Assembly (NCBI GenBank): GCA_031761405.1
Contig: JASEVX010000005.1
Coordinates: 30,677,127-30,741,126 of the forward strand
Direction of reading: 5' to 3'
Length of the DNA: 64,000 nt
Source of the DNA: Serripes groenlandicus
Taxonomy: Eukaryota; Mollusca; Bivalvia; Cardiida; Cardiidae
Shown one piece after another: positions 1 to 10,588 of this stretch. A program made the position numbers and the translations under genes. The notes beneath the pieces were generated by a model. The model worked only from the letters and a program-made list of their open reading frames with translations. It was not told the DNA's origin and made no database searches. The number at the start of each line of letters is the position of its first letter. Position 1 is the stretch's first letter.

Positions 1-199
1 TTAGCGTGAGGGATTTGGAACTGGGCGTTCCGAGTTCAATCCCGAGTAGCAGCCAAACGGTTATGTGCCCTGGGGCAAGGCACATTTCCTAGCCTAGTGC
101 TGGTTTGTTTACCCGGAGACTATGAATAAGTGGACTGTTGCCATGATAGAACTGAAATAATGTTGAAAACGGCGTAAAACCCCTATCGAACAAGACTAA
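1..199 (+). repeat. tRNA-derived SINE, 5'-truncated by window edge
   Basis: The first bases keep a B-box-like stretch (gagttcaatcccgag). They are followed by the body 'ggcaaggcacatttcctagc' and the conserved tail with gtgatag-like and 'ggcgtaaaacccc' motifs. The same body recurs at 14788 and, inverted, near 26694. Confidence 0.7.
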
Positions 200-453
200 A
201 TTGTTTACTTCAGTGTTTTGAAACTTTGAATGAATATTTTAATAATATTGTGGACACTCTAGAGGCCCCTTTTTGATTTGATGATATCTAGGAAAAGTTC
301 AATAATGGTCATAAAATAGGTCACTTCCTTTTCTGTTTTGTTAAAAAAGTGAGGCACTTGCTGAAAAGTAAAAAAGAGAAAGGTTATGTAATATCACAGC
401 TAGAGAAGAATGATAGACTGATACTCTTGTATGTATTCTTAAGATGATGGTCG

Positions 454-697
454 AGTCCCGGTAGCTCAGTCGGTAACGACGCGGGCTGTCAATCCAGGGG
501 TTGTGAGTTTGAATCCCGGCTCGGCCAACTTTCTTTCCGACGTTTGACAAACGTCATTGCGACATGCTTCATCGTCTTCCACCAATAGGCTAAGTACTGG
601 TGTGCGAAAAACCAGGAAACACATGAGTAGGTGAACTGGCCGCCGTGATATGACTGAGAAATTGTTAAAAACGGCATTAAACCCCAATCAATCAACC
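454..697 (+). repeat. tRNA-derived SINE, near full length
   Basis: An A-box-like segment (tagctcagtcggtaacgac) and a B-box-like segment (gtgagtttgaatcccgg) form a tRNA-like head. A body follows, then a tail 'ggccgccgtgatatgactga' ending in caatcaatcaa. The tail argues for a retroposed SINE rather than a working tRNA gene. The inverted copies at 54056 and 4480 belong to the same family. Confidence 0.8.
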
Positions 698-843
698 TAA
701 GATGATGTATATATAATCCTAAACAAATCAATCAAATTTACTTTTAAAACATTTTGGCAAAAAGGAGAAATTGTTCATTTAATAACAAAAGTTGCTCTTA
801 TTTAACTTTCATTCATAAAGTTTTTCTGTATGCAAATATTTCT

Positions 844-1098
844 TTAACCCTTTCCCTCATATAGATGCTTTCTGACGCCTCTGCAGCTGACAGCTCTTTG
901 AAAACATAGTGACAAAAAAAAAAATTGCTCAAAACAAGCAATTTCTCCTTTTGCCACAATGTTTTCCACTTTTAGTCATAGGTTATCAATTATTCAATTA
1001 TAGAGATTTTCCATTTTTTGACAAAATATGTTCAGTCATCTGCTGCAGAATGTTTAAAGTCTTCTGCTGCAGATTTGCTTTTCGCGTGAAAAGGTTAA
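844..1098 (+). mobile_element. TTAA MITE, complete
   Basis: Both ends carry TTAA. The A arm is well kept. The right end has an extra duplicated 'tctgctgcag' segment and a diverged tip (gtgaaaaggttaa), making the copy about 25 bp longer than usual. Confidence 0.8.
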
Positions 1099-1275
1099 GG
1101 ATTCATTCATGTTTCATTGATTACTAAGAAACCAATTTAACAATGACCCATCTGTGACATCCCAATTACTGAATAATATAGTTTTGTGTATCTAATTGTT
1201 AGTTCATCCAATATTTGGTTGTCACATGTTTGTGTTACCGGCCTTCGCAGGGAGACACTTACGGGTCACTTCTCC

Positions 1276-2045
1276 TTTTTAGCTCGACTATTCAAAGAAT
1301 ATGAGAGCTTTACTACTCGCCCCGGCGTCGGCGTCGACGTCTCCGTCGGCGTCCGGTTAAAGTTTTAGGGCAAGTTGGGATTTTCATTCATAAGTACTTG
1401 TGCTAGGTCTTTCATATTTGGAATATAATTACATCGAATACCTTTCTTTATATTGTATGCTGAAGATTCTGAGCTTTACCTTCTTTTTGGGGTAAAAGAC
1501 ATGATTTTGCGTGGTTAAAGTTTTAGGGCAAGTTGGCATTTTCATTTAATTTTTTAATTTTTCTCTATAAGAATTTGTGCTAGGGCTTTAATATTTAGAA
1601 TATAGTTACATCTTATACCTTTCTTCACATTGAATGCTGAATATACTGAGTGTGACCTTCTTTTTGGGGTAAAAAACATGATTTTCGGTGGTTAAAGTTT
1701 TGGGGCAAGTAGGATTTTATTTTATTTTTTTAACTTTTTCTGAATAAGTACTTGTGCTAGGGCTTTCATATTTGGAAAATAATTACATTTAATACATTTC
1801 TTCATATTATATGCTGAAGATGCTGAGTGTGACCTTCTGTTTGCGGTAAAACACATGCTTTTGGGTGGTTAAAGTTTTAGGGCAAGTTGGCTTTTTCATT
1901 TAATTTTCTAATTTTTCTAAATAAGTACTTGTGTTAGGGCTTCCATATTTGGAATATAATTACATGTAATGCCTTTCTTCACATTGTATGTTGAAGATGC
2001 TGAGTGTGACTTTTAGGGGGTAAAAAACATGATTTTTGTTTGATT
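1276..2045 (+). repeat. Tandem-core hairpin repeat (family H1)
   Basis: The array begins with TTTTTAGCTCGACTATTC pairing with a downstream gaatatgagagct. A 'ggcgtcggcgtcgacgtc' GC-rich stretch follows, then four tandem units starting at about 1355, 1513, 1690 and 1867. Each unit begins ggttaaagttttagggcaag, and unit length is about 158-177 bp. No 3' hairpin end is visible, so the copy is probably 3'-truncated. Related sequence lies at 59361-60053. Confidence 0.7.
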
Positions 2046-2536
2046 TTGAGAATTTTAGATAAATTCTTAATTTTTGGTTACATTTCTTTCTAATTGTGAT
2101 CATTTATTTATCAAATATAATTCTTCAACATATCAAACGGGTTTTGCATGGTGTCAATCATTAGGAAAACCTTTTTTTAAGGTTTTGCTAATTTTGGACT
2201 CGGTCAGTTTTAACATTTGCGTTTAGCTCAACGTTAAAGTTACATCATTCAAATCACTTCATACTTCACATATTTGTTAAGGACCATCGTACAATTAGGT
2301 TAGATAACTCCATTGTATCCTAAATATGGAGTAATGGCCCTTGATTGACTTAGGAAATTTTATTTTTAAATTAAATTTAAATGTATGTATATCTATTCAG
2401 TTGCTTTTACATATAGAGTATATAATATGATTTAATAGTACTTAAGTGCAATATAAAGAAATAGTGCTTTATGTGAATAAGCGGCATGTAGTCGAGCGCG
2501 CTGTCCTCTGACAGCTCTTGTTTATTGGGCTTTCAC
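2046..2536. other. No recognised feature
   Basis: AT-rich DNA without a convincing ORF or a repeat I can match elsewhere in the window. Confidence 0.5.
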
Positions 2537-2745
2537 TTAACCCTTTCCCTCATATGACAATTCTGCAGCAGACGACTTTGAACATATTTTGTTAAAAAAT
2601 AGAAAATCTCTATAAATAAATGGATAACCTATGACTAAAAGTGGAAAACACTGACAAAAGGATAAATTGGTCGTTTTGAGCAATTTCGTCTTTTGTCACT
2701 ATGTTTTCAAAAGCCGTCTGCTGCAGAGGCCTCAGAAAGCGACAC
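2537..2745 (-). mobile_element. TTAA MITE, right tip lost
   Basis: The copy starts at a clear TTAACCCTTTCCCTCAT and carries the B arm, inner hairpin and part of the A arm. Homology fades at gaaagcgacac without a terminal TTAA. Confidence 0.75.
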
Positions 2746-2754
2746 TTTTTAGGC

Positions 2755-3019
2755 AGGTTTTCCGTTGGTAATTGAAGGTTATTAAATTTGGGTATGTCTG
2801 GGGGTTGGCCTTAACAATTCACGCCCATGCTATATAACTTTGTTCATCGGTTGAATTTCAAATAATTTAGCAAAAGTATCAAGCATGTCACCTCAGGACA
2901 TGGTTGAACTTAACAAGGTCCCGTTCACTGTTGCTGAAAGTGGAAAGCTTCTTTTAAGTTCTTGGCCGGTCTAAAACTTCTTTTTGTATCATTTGAATTA
3001 CAAATTGCTTTCCATATTT
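2755..3019 (+). repeat. Dispersed tandem-core unit fragment
   Basis: It holds the segment 'gaatttcaaataatttagca' plus a downstream 'cacctcaggacatg'. The same pattern recurs near 3760, 3930, 4270 and 4380, so these are separated units of one former array now broken by insertions. Confidence 0.5.
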
Positions 3020-3383
3020 GGCGCTCAGGGTTGTGGGTTAGCATTTCGACTGACAGGCTAGTTGGATGAGTAGTACTGGTAACTTAACCCTTTCCCACAT
3101 ACGACAACTCTGCAGCAGACGACTTTGAACATATTTTGTCAAAACATAGAAAATCTACATAATTGAATGGATAACCTATGACAAAAAGTGGAAAACATTG
3201 TGGCAAAAGGAGAAATTGCACGTTTTGTGCAATTTCTTCTTTTGTCACTATGTTTTCAAAAAGCCGTCTGCTGCAGAGGCGTTAGAAAGCGTCTATATGA
3301 GGGAAAGGGTTAACCAGGAAATGCCGTGATATAATTGAAAAAATGTTTAAAGTAGCTTTAAACACCATGCAAACATACAAATC
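3020..3383 (+). repeat. SINE interrupted by a TTAA MITE
   Basis: The SINE body (gcgctcagggttgtgggtta, gtagtactggtaac) stops exactly at a TTAA. After the MITE the SINE resumes with ccaggaaatgccgtgatata. Uninterrupted relatives at 13913 and 34434 read straight through this point. Confidence 0.75.
3084..3313 (-). mobile_element. TTAA MITE inserted in a SINE
   Basis: A complete copy with TTAA at both ends and a 222-bp body between CCCTTTCCC and GGGAAAGGG. The surrounding SINE gives a natural before/after comparison for the insertion. Confidence 0.9.
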
Positions 3384-3392
3384 AAATAATTA

Positions 3393-3653
3393 AGAAGAGG
3401 GGGTATATAGGAGTCACTGTGTTGGGCTGTCGGTCAGTCGGAAGCCATATTTTGTTCGGCCTGTTTCTTACAAACCACTGGGTGGAATTCCATAAAATTT
3501 AATATGAAGCTTCTATACCAAGAGGATAATGTGCATATCCTAAAGGTCTTACAATTGCATGTTATTTTACATGGCCCTTTTAATTATTAAGTTATGTTGT
3601 AGGTCAAGGTGCTGTTTTGGGGGTATTTATCATCTTTAGTGATAGTTCTAGTT
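3393..3653 (+). repeat. Hairpin-start repeat (family H5)
   Basis: It begins at 'gaagagggggtatataggag' and runs through 'gccatattttgttcggcctg' to 'gtgatagttctagtt'. It matches the insertion at 30338-30638 over its length, but lacks that copy's leading half of the start hairpin. Confidence 0.7.
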
Positions 3654-4015
3654 TTGCATTAGTGTCAATGATGTCCTCAAGATGTGTCACATAAAAGAAC
3701 TGTCATGTTGATAAAAATTGAAAAGTTGTTTGTAATTTGTGTTGGGTTTATTACTTCTTTGTGGAATTTCAAATAATTGACAGAAGTGTAAACTATGACC
3801 TCATAATATGTTGCATGAAAGAATCAGGTTAATTGGGTCAAGTTTATTGTTTCTATCAAATTCAGGTAATAGATTCATTGTAATTCATGTCCACTGTCAA
3901 GTGTATAACTTCTTTGTGCATCCTTTGAATTTCAAACAATTAAGCAGTAGTGTCAACCATGGTCTGACTATATGTCCGGTGAAGGACACAAGTTGATTGA
4001 GTGACTGTCACTGTT
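3654..4015 (+). repeat. Dispersed tandem-core units
   Basis: At least two units share 'ttgaatttcaaacaattaag' or its variants and a 'gacctca' block about 30 bp downstream. They resemble the segments flanking them at 2755 and 4231. Confidence 0.5.
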
Positions 4016-4016
4016 T

Positions 4017-4230
4017 TTGAACAATTCTGCAGCAGAAGACTTTGAAAACATCTAGAACAAATTATGGAAAATCTCTGAAATTGAAAGTACAATAATTGAA
4101 TAGAGTTGAAAACAGGGTGATAGAAGGAAAAATTGCTTGTTTTGAGCAATTTGTTCTTTTGTTGCCATGTTTTCAAAAAGCTCTCTGCTGCAGAGGCGCC
4201 AGAAAGCGTCTACATGAGGGAAATGGTTAA
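4017..4230 (-). mobile_element. TTAA MITE, left tip lost
   Basis: It enters at 'acaattctgcagcagaagac' and continues to gagggaaatggttaa. The inner hairpin and A arm are intact. Confidence 0.75.
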
Positions 4231-4479
4231 AACAGAAATGTTTCCATCCACTCTTTAACTATGTGGTTTATCATTGAAATTTAAAACAATTTGGCAGAAT
4301 GATCTGGATCAATGCCAAGGTCACTCTTTATTATAAAATATTATTTCTTGTCCACTTTAAAACTTTGATTTGCATTGTTGAAATTTCAAATAATTTGGCA
4401 AAAGTTTTGAGTATGACCTCAGGATGTATTGCATGCTAGAACCAGGTTGAATGGATTGAATTCAAGGTCTCAGTTCAGT
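4231..4479 (+). repeat. Dispersed tandem-core units
   Basis: Two diverged units contain 'gaaatttcaaataatttggc' and 'gacctcaggatgtattgcat', continuing the family at 2755 and 3654. Confidence 0.5.
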
Positions 4480-4715
4480 TTGCCTATCCATGTTTTACCT
4501 CAGGCTCCCCCAGACCAGTTCTCTACACAAAAGTCTTTTCAAGCAACTGACTGCTTCCTACATAGACTGTTAGCCCATTGGTGGTAGACAAATGGCCTGT
4601 CAGATTGACTTTGTCATATGCCGGAAAGAAAGTTGGCCGAGCTTGGGTTTGAACTCACAACCCCTGGATTGACAGCCCACTTCACTACCGACTGAACTAC
4701 TGGGGCTCTTAAGAA
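4480..4715 (-). repeat. tRNA-derived SINE, inverted, tail missing
   Basis: Read on the minus strand it starts with the tRNA-like head (complement of actgaactactggggctc) and the B box (complement of gggtttgaactcacaac). Body sequence matches 54056-54350. The conserved tail is absent. Confidence 0.7.
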
Positions 4716-4997
4716 TAAACAACGATAAAGATAAGGGTCTCATTAACACAGCCCTGATTAATGACAAAATCGAAATGTAATTTAGTTTCATAGCATTGCC
4801 ATCTCTGGTCTTGATTTCTCATGCATGTTCTATTTTGTAGGCACCAAATAACTACAAAAAAATAATTGTACTGTACAAATCTAACTTGCACTTAGTTGCA
4901 CTAATAAAAAGCGATTAGCAGAATGTTAAAAGTAAATTGCTTTTCAAAAACCTCCCATCCACCAATTTAAATTCAATATCTTAGTTGTAATACACGG

Positions 4998-5194
4998 TAG
5001 CCTTCTCCCACATACACATACAGATCTGCAGTAGAGGCAAAAATATGGTATATCTCCATAAGTGATACAATTATTAAGACAGGTGAAAACATTGAAAATG
5101 GGAATCACTCAAAGTAAGCAATTGCTCCTTTGGCCACATTGTTGTTTTCAAAAGTAATCAACTGCAAATGCGTTTGCATGTGGAAAAGAATTAA
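4998..5194. mobile_element. TTAA MITE, strongly diverged
   Basis: Recognisable pieces are ctcccacatacacat, a central caattgctcctttggccaca and the end gtggaaaagaattaa. Confidence 0.5.
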
Positions 5195-5294
5195 CTTTAT
5201 ATCGATTCAAGCGGATATCCGACGAAATTGGCACAAAACAATGCTGGAAGTAAAAAAGGTTGGAAAATTATATTTCAGCTATAACTGGGTAACT

Positions 5295-5506
5295 TTAACC
5301 CTTTCCCACCTGCATACCCATTATGACGCGATAGCAGCAGACGACTTTTGAACATTTGCTCATGATGAGCAATTTCTCCTTTGGCCACAATGTTATCAAC
5401 TTTATTTCACAATTTAGCTATCTTTTACGGAGATTTTGTTTAGGTTTTTTTCACTATGTCTCCAAAGTTGTCTGCTGCAGATTTGTTGTATGTGGGAAAG
5501 GGTTAA
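5295..5506 (+). mobile_element. TTAA MITE, C-type
   Basis: TTAA is present at both ends. The left tip is the cacctgca variant and the right tip is ttgtatgtgggaaaggg. The central hairpin reads tgctcatgatgagca. Confidence 0.8.
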
Positions 5507-5964
5507 GTATCACAGACTCATCAATCGTCAAATAAACATTAAAAGTTTAACCAGTCAGTGAGTATTTCACTTTGAAGTTTAGCTATGTTTTTATATTTTT
5601 AAATAAAATGGTTGGTAAACGTAGATTGTGCAGGAATCTGCAATTATTCTGCTATTAAATTAAACATAGAGAACCTGGTATAATTGCATGATTACAGTGT
5701 GGGGGAATGGCAGGCGTATTCATGAGAGAAAATATCTAGCAGCTTTGCACATTTGATTTATGATGCTGTAATACACCTTATTCTTCTTGTTAATGGTGCT
5801 TATTATTTGTTTGACAGCAGTAAATTGATTTATTGATCCAGCTCCAGCATGCAGCAGGAAGCGCCTGTTTGTTTGGCTGTTGTAGTCTTATCCTTCTTCC
5901 AAATGTTTGAGATAAGGAGAGAAAATATTCTTAGTTTTGAACAGTCCCTTATTCAAATACTGAC

Positions 5965-6136
5965 GACATATGAAACATCAACAGCAGATTACTTTTGAAA
6001 AAATGGTAACAAAAAGAAAAAAAAATGCTCTTTTTATCTCAATGTTTTCTATCCTATTCTAAAATTAAACTTTCATTTATCTATATTTTCTCTCAAATGT
6101 TTATTAAATCATCTGCTGTAGGAGTAAATGAGTTAA
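5965..6136. mobile_element. TTAA MITE remnant
   Basis: Weak homology: 'acagcagattacttttgaaa' near the left and 'catctgctgtaggagtaaat' followed by gagttaa at the right. Confidence 0.4.
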
Positions 6137-6649
6137 TACTACTTAGAAGATGACCACTACATTTATTGGGGTCACTTGGTCAAAGGTCAAGGTAACAGGG
6201 GCTGTAAATGTCAAATCTGTTTCTGTTCAATATCGCAAGAATCCTTTGACACAGAGTCTTTTAATTCCACAAATTGATTAATTCAGTGAAAAGGTGACTC
6301 CTTTTCATATTGGAAAACAAATTCATTGGTTTCTGCGTTATATCTTTCACTCTTAAGACTACATAGGTCAAATTTTGTGTGAGTTTCATAATTTGTACAA
6401 TTCCCCGGACTAGTCAACCATTCAAAGAAAAGAAGGGTTTCCGACATTCATCATGGAGGCAGTGTAAAACTGTAAAGGGTAAAACCAATTACAAAGCTAA
6501 TAAATTATTTTTGATGATTTGCACATGGTACAGAATTTGGAAATTTTTCACAGATTGTATTCAGAGCTGCAACCAGATTTCACCATATTGCTGCTTTTGA
6601 CTATTCACTAACTCATTACCTGATATTTTATTGTATACAGTCTTCTGCT
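6137..6649. other. Tandem-core fragment, otherwise no recognised feature
   Basis: Bases about 6165-6330 contain ggtcacttggtcaaaggtcaa and a tail resembling the units at 9536 and 13131. The remainder shows nothing I can identify. Confidence 0.4.
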
Positions 6650-6836
6650 TTAACCCTTTAAAACCCGCAGCCTCTGCAGCAGACAAATTCTGATAATATA
6701 GTTGAAAAAGGGAGAAATTGCAACTTATTATAATATTGGTACAAAATTGAGGACATTTGTGGAAAATACGAGTCATTTGGTGGCCCTGTTGCCACAATGC
6801 TTCGAGTATTGTCTGCTACAAGCTTCAGAAAACATC
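6650..6836 (-). mobile_element. TTAA MITE, right end decayed
   Basis: It starts TTAACCCTTTAAAACC, so the tip is altered. The gcagcagacaaattc block, a central hairpin region and a decayed A arm follow. Confidence 0.55.
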
Positions 6837-6877
6837 TATGACTAATAGTCCTGTAGGCTGTACGTCTGTAGGTCTGT

Positions 6878-7107
6878 TTAACCCTTTCCCTCATATAGAC
6901 GCTTTCTGATGCCTCTGCAGCAGACAGCTTTTTGAAAACTTAGTGACAAAAGAAGAAATTGCTCAAAACGAGCAATTTCTCCTTTTGCCACAATGTTTTT
7001 CACTTTAAGTCATAGGTTATCCATTCAATTATAGAGGTTTTCTATTTTTTGACAAAATATGTTCAAAGGCATCTGCTGCAGAATTGTCGTATGAGGGAAA
7101 GGGTCAA
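6878..7107 (+). mobile_element. TTAA MITE, full length
   Basis: A near-consensus copy of 230 bp. Its right target duplication has mutated to TCAA. Confidence 0.9.
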
Positions 7108-7226
7108 GAGGTACTCAAATGATTCTGCCACAAAGTAATGCTGTGAAAGGATGACAATGTATAAATCCAAATTGAAGCAGGTTGAAGATGACTTAGTTTC
7201 ACTTGATTCATTTGATTTTGGGTAAT

Positions 7227-7599
7227 TTAAATCTTTCCCTGGCACAAACAGACACTTTTGACTCCCCTGCACCGGATCACTTTTTGAAATAATGTGGCAA
7301 AGGGAGCATTTTCTCCTTCTTCCCAAAATGGAATTTCAATTGAAGTCTGATTGACAAAATTTGTCTTCAGATTTGTTCACAGTCGTCTGCTGCAAATAAG
7401 TCTTATATCGGAAAGGGGGGTTAATTCCTATGCAGCAGACGTGTTACAAATGGCTGTTTATAAAAGCAATTTCTCCTTTTGCCATGTGTTTTCAACTTTA
7501 TTCAATTGTTATACTATTATTTATAAAGATTTTTCACATCTTTGCAAATTTCTTTTGAAAGTCGTCTCCTGCATTTTTGTTGTTGTGGGAAAGGGTTAT
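7227..7599 (+). mobile_element. Two abutting diverged TTAA MITEs
   Basis: The first runs from a TTAA at 7227 to one at 7421. That same TTAA opens a second copy that ends gtgggaaagggttat near 7599. Both keep the gtcgtctgctgca or gtcgtctcctgca arm end. Confidence 0.55.
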
Positions 7600-7728
7600 C
7601 AAGGGAAATTGGTGCATTTTGAGATCTGAAGTAGATATTACATCAACTAAGATTGTGTTCTTGTAATTCCGAGAAAAGATAAATTTCCTGGAAACAGAAA
7701 GGGAATTCCCTTTTCTAAACCTGCTTTC

Positions 7729-7946
7729 TTAACCCTTTCCCACATACAACAAATCTGCAGCAGACATACCTGATAACAATTGGAAACTCCGTTTAAATGA
7801 AAGTACAATAATTGAATAGAGTTGAAAACATGGTGACAAAAGGAGAAATTGCTCGTTTTGAGCAATTTCTTCTTATGTCGCCATGTTTTCAAAAAGCTGT
7901 CCGCTGCGGAGGCGTTAGAAAGCGTCTTTATGAGGGAAAGGGCTAA
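7729..7946 (-). mobile_element. TTAA MITE, nearly complete
   Basis: The left tip is ccctttcccacatacaac. The right end is gagggaaagggctaa, so the right TTAA has become CTAA. Confidence 0.8.
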
Positions 7947-7996
7947 TGTTATTGCTGCTGCATGAATAAGCCTATTGAGATGGAAACATTAAGAGT

Positions 7997-8477
7997 GTTC
8001 CCTTTCCCAAATACAATACAACAAATTTGTAAAAGGAAACGTCAAGGCAGATACAAAAATCTCCATTAATAACTAAATAACTATTGAATATAGTTGAAAA
8101 CATTGACTGTGACTGATTATTGGGAGAAATTGCGTGATTAATTTCTCCTTTGGTAGCACAGAGGACACGCCTTTAAGTTTTCTTCTGCCAATGCATCAAA
8201 TTACAACTGCATGACTGTGGGATGGGGATAAAGCACTAGATGGAATGAAACTGGGTAATTCCCCAACCACTATTTATGAGACCTACTTAGCATCTTTTCT
8301 TAACCATTTACCACATTAGAACAAATCTCTTTTTAATGAAAGTATATTTATTGAATAAAGTTAAAATCATTGTGACCAAAGGAGAAATGGGTCATTATGA
8401 GCATTTTCTCCTTTGGCCTCAATGTTTTAAAAAGTTGTGTGCTGCAGATGCATCAAAATGCGTAGGAAAATGGTTAA
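7997..8477. mobile_element. Two diverged TTAA MITE copies
   Basis: The first (to about 8232) keeps ccctttcccaaatacaa and a central gcgtgattaatttctcc. The second (8300-8477) has TTAA at both ends but decayed tips. Confidence 0.5.
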
Positions 8478-8556
8478 ATTTCAAACATTCCTTCATCAAA
8501 GTAGAGAGACACTAATGTTCTTTGCAAACAATAATACTCAGGCTGTTCTGAAGAAG

Positions 8557-8785
8557 TTAACCCTTTCCCACCTGCAGACGCATTTTGATGCAATAGCAGC
8601 AGACAACTTTTGAAAACAGTCTAGCCAAAGGTGAAATTGCTCATGATGAGCAATTTCTCCTTTGGCCACAATGTTTTCAACTTTATTTAACAATTTAGCT
8701 ATCTTTTATGGGGATTTTTAAGGTTTTTGGCACTATGTTTTCAAAGTCAAATGCTGCAGATTTGCTGTTTGTGGGAAACGCTTAA
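8557..8785 (+). mobile_element. TTAA MITE, C-type, full length
   Basis: TTAA lies at both ends, with a cacctgcagacgcattttga start and the central palindrome ttgctcatgatgagcaa. The right tip has mutated to gggaaacgc. Confidence 0.85.
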
Positions 8786-8795
8786 TTTTATTGAT

Positions 8796-9030
8796 TGGAG
8801 TTTCAAGCCATTTTCAACAGTATTTCACTCATATGATGGCAACCAGCTCAGATTAGGTGTGTTTACTGGCTTTCTTGCTACTGCATTCTTGCATTCAGGC
8901 AACTGGCTACCTAACCACATAGACTATTTAATCCATTGTTGGAAGACCAATGGTGCTAGTCACTATGACTTTTATAAATCAACCTTTAATATATGGATCT
9001 CATTATAACTGACTGAGCTATTGGGCTCCG
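8796..9030 (-). repeat. tRNA-derived SINE, diverged, inverted
   Basis: On the minus strand it reads from 'gagcccaatagctcagtcag' through a decayed B box to a tail complementary to tttcactcatatgatggc. It aligns along its length with 54056-54350. Confidence 0.55.
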
Positions 9031-9074
9031 CAAAAGAGAAGCATTAAAAAAACTGCACTTTTATGATAGATATA

Positions 9075-9305
9075 TTAACCCTTTCCCCTCATATAGACGC
9101 TTTCTGACGCATCTGCAATAGCCGGCTCTTTGAAAACATAGTGACAAAAGAAGAAATTGCACAATACGTGCAATTTCTCCTTTTGACACAATGTTTCCCA
9201 CTTTTTGTCATAGGTTATCCATTCAATTATGGAGATTTTCTATTTTTTGATAAAATACGTTCAAAGTCGTCTGCTGCAGATTTGACATATGAGGGAAAGG
9301 GTTAA
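9075..9305 (+). mobile_element. TTAA MITE, full length
   Basis: TTAA at both ends. The inner hairpin is the variant ttgcacaatacgtgcaa. The copy is close to those at 42968 and 49716. Confidence 0.9.
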
Positions 9306-9379
9306 GGTAAATTTGTTACAGAACACTTTTGACTCCTCAAACAGCAGATGAAAATTGAAAACTATGTAGAAAAAGATTG

Positions 9380-9450
9380 ATTTGATTGGAGATTAATTCC
9401 ATTTTCATCAGTATTTCAGTTATATCCTGGCACCCACTTACTCATGTTTT
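9380..9450 (-). repeat. SINE tail fragment
   Basis: A short stretch complementary to the SINE tail (gattggagattaattcc, cagttatatcctggc), cut at the microsatellite. Confidence 0.4.
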
Positions 9451-9454
9451 TCCT

Positions 9455-9535
9455 GCCTTTCTCTGTCTGTCTGTCTGTCTGTCTGTCTGCCTGCCTGTCT
9501 GTCTGTCTGCCTGTCTGTCTGTCTGTCTGTCTGTC
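9455..9535. repeat. (CTGT)n microsatellite
   Basis: About 19 copies of a ctgt/ctgc tetranucleotide. It immediately precedes a tandem array, the position in which CTGT/CCGT tracts occur in the other tandem-core repeats here. Confidence 0.9.
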
Positions 9536-10020
9536 CCACCTAACCTTGTCTGGCCTGCATCTTAACGATGCATCGTAGGATTTGAAAGAAACTGGTCAAG
9601 GTCACACTTAGCGGTCAAAGGTCAACATGAGTACTGTTTGATAGGACTGTACCTTGTCTGGCCCACATCTCAACCATGCATCATAGGATTCTCAAGTTAC
9701 TGGGCACACATGTTCACCATGATGAGGTGGCTTGTACATCAAAGGTCAAGGTCACACTCAGAGGTCAAAGGTCAAAATGAGTGCTGTTTGAAAGGACTAC
9801 CTTGTCCGGCCCGCATCTCAACCATGCATCATAGGATTTTCAAGTTACTGGGCACACATGTTCACCATGGTGAGGTGGTGTGTTCCTCAAATGTCAAGGT
9901 CACACATGCTTGAATGGATTTTGATATAACTTCACACAATTATTCTCCATAACATGATGTGTGTCATGCACATCACCCAGCCACTTATTTCAAAGGTCAA
10001 GGTCACAGCTCTTGTAGTGC
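9536..10020 (+). repeat. Tandem repeat, about 147-bp units, with aggtca motifs
   Basis: Units begin accttgtctggccc and contain catctcaaccatgcatcata. Starts near 9540, 9651 and 9799 give roughly 110-150 bp spacing. Two units carry direct aggtca half-sites one base apart (around 9612 and 9762). A partial unit ends with gtgtcatgcacatcacccag. Confidence 0.75.
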
Positions 10021-10318
10021 TTACAATACTACATTAACTTGTTTAATGTAAAACGGGAAAATTTGATCAGAGCAAGCAATTTTCCTTTTCCTACACTATT
10101 TTTTAACCCATCAAAATTATACTTCTGATGTATTTCTCAAGATTTTTACCAAGCAGAGAACAAATCAGGGATAGGGTTAACATACTGGAAATTGTCTAGG
10201 AATAGCAATTACCTACTGCAACATGCAACAGATCTGCAGCAAACGACTTTGAAAGCATCTGGATTTCGGGGGAAAAAAACACATTGAAAATGTCTACAAA
10301 TATTTTTATTATATAAGT

Positions 10319-10497
10319 TTAACCCTTTCTCTCATATAGACGCTTTCTGACGCCTCTTCAGCAGACAGCTTTTTAAAAACATAGTGACAAAAGAAGAAAT
10401 TGCACAAAACGTGCAATTTCTTCTTTTGTCACTATGTTTTCAAAAAGCTGTCTGTTGCAGAGGCGTCAGAAAGCGTCTATATGAGGTAAAGGTTTAA
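10319..10497. mobile_element. TTAA MITE, fully palindromic form
   Basis: TTAA lies at both ends, but both arms are A arms, so the whole 179 bp folds on itself around ttgcacaaaacgtgcaa. This differs from the usual A/B composition. Confidence 0.9.
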
Positions 10498-10588
10498 CCC
10501 TTTCCCACATACAGAAGCTTTCGGACTCCTCTGTAGCAGACGACTATTGAAATCATTGCGGCAAAAGGAGAAATTGCTCATCATGAGC
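10494..10588 (+). mobile_element. TTAA MITE, left part only
   Basis: It shares its TTAA with the palindromic copy to its left. Homology ends in the central hairpin (gctcatcatgagca), where a tandem-core repeat begins. Confidence 0.7.

Noticed and set aside
451..530. tRNA-like A and B boxes suggesting a tRNA gene
   Set aside because: A SINE body and conserved tail follow directly, and the same head plus tail recurs at several loci, so this is a SINE head.
7647..7892. Recurring short ORFs with similar peptides (Lys/Phe/Cys-rich) at many places
   Set aside because: They are translations of the TTAA MITE in one phase. They shift, break and reappear with the element, and have no start context or conserved length.
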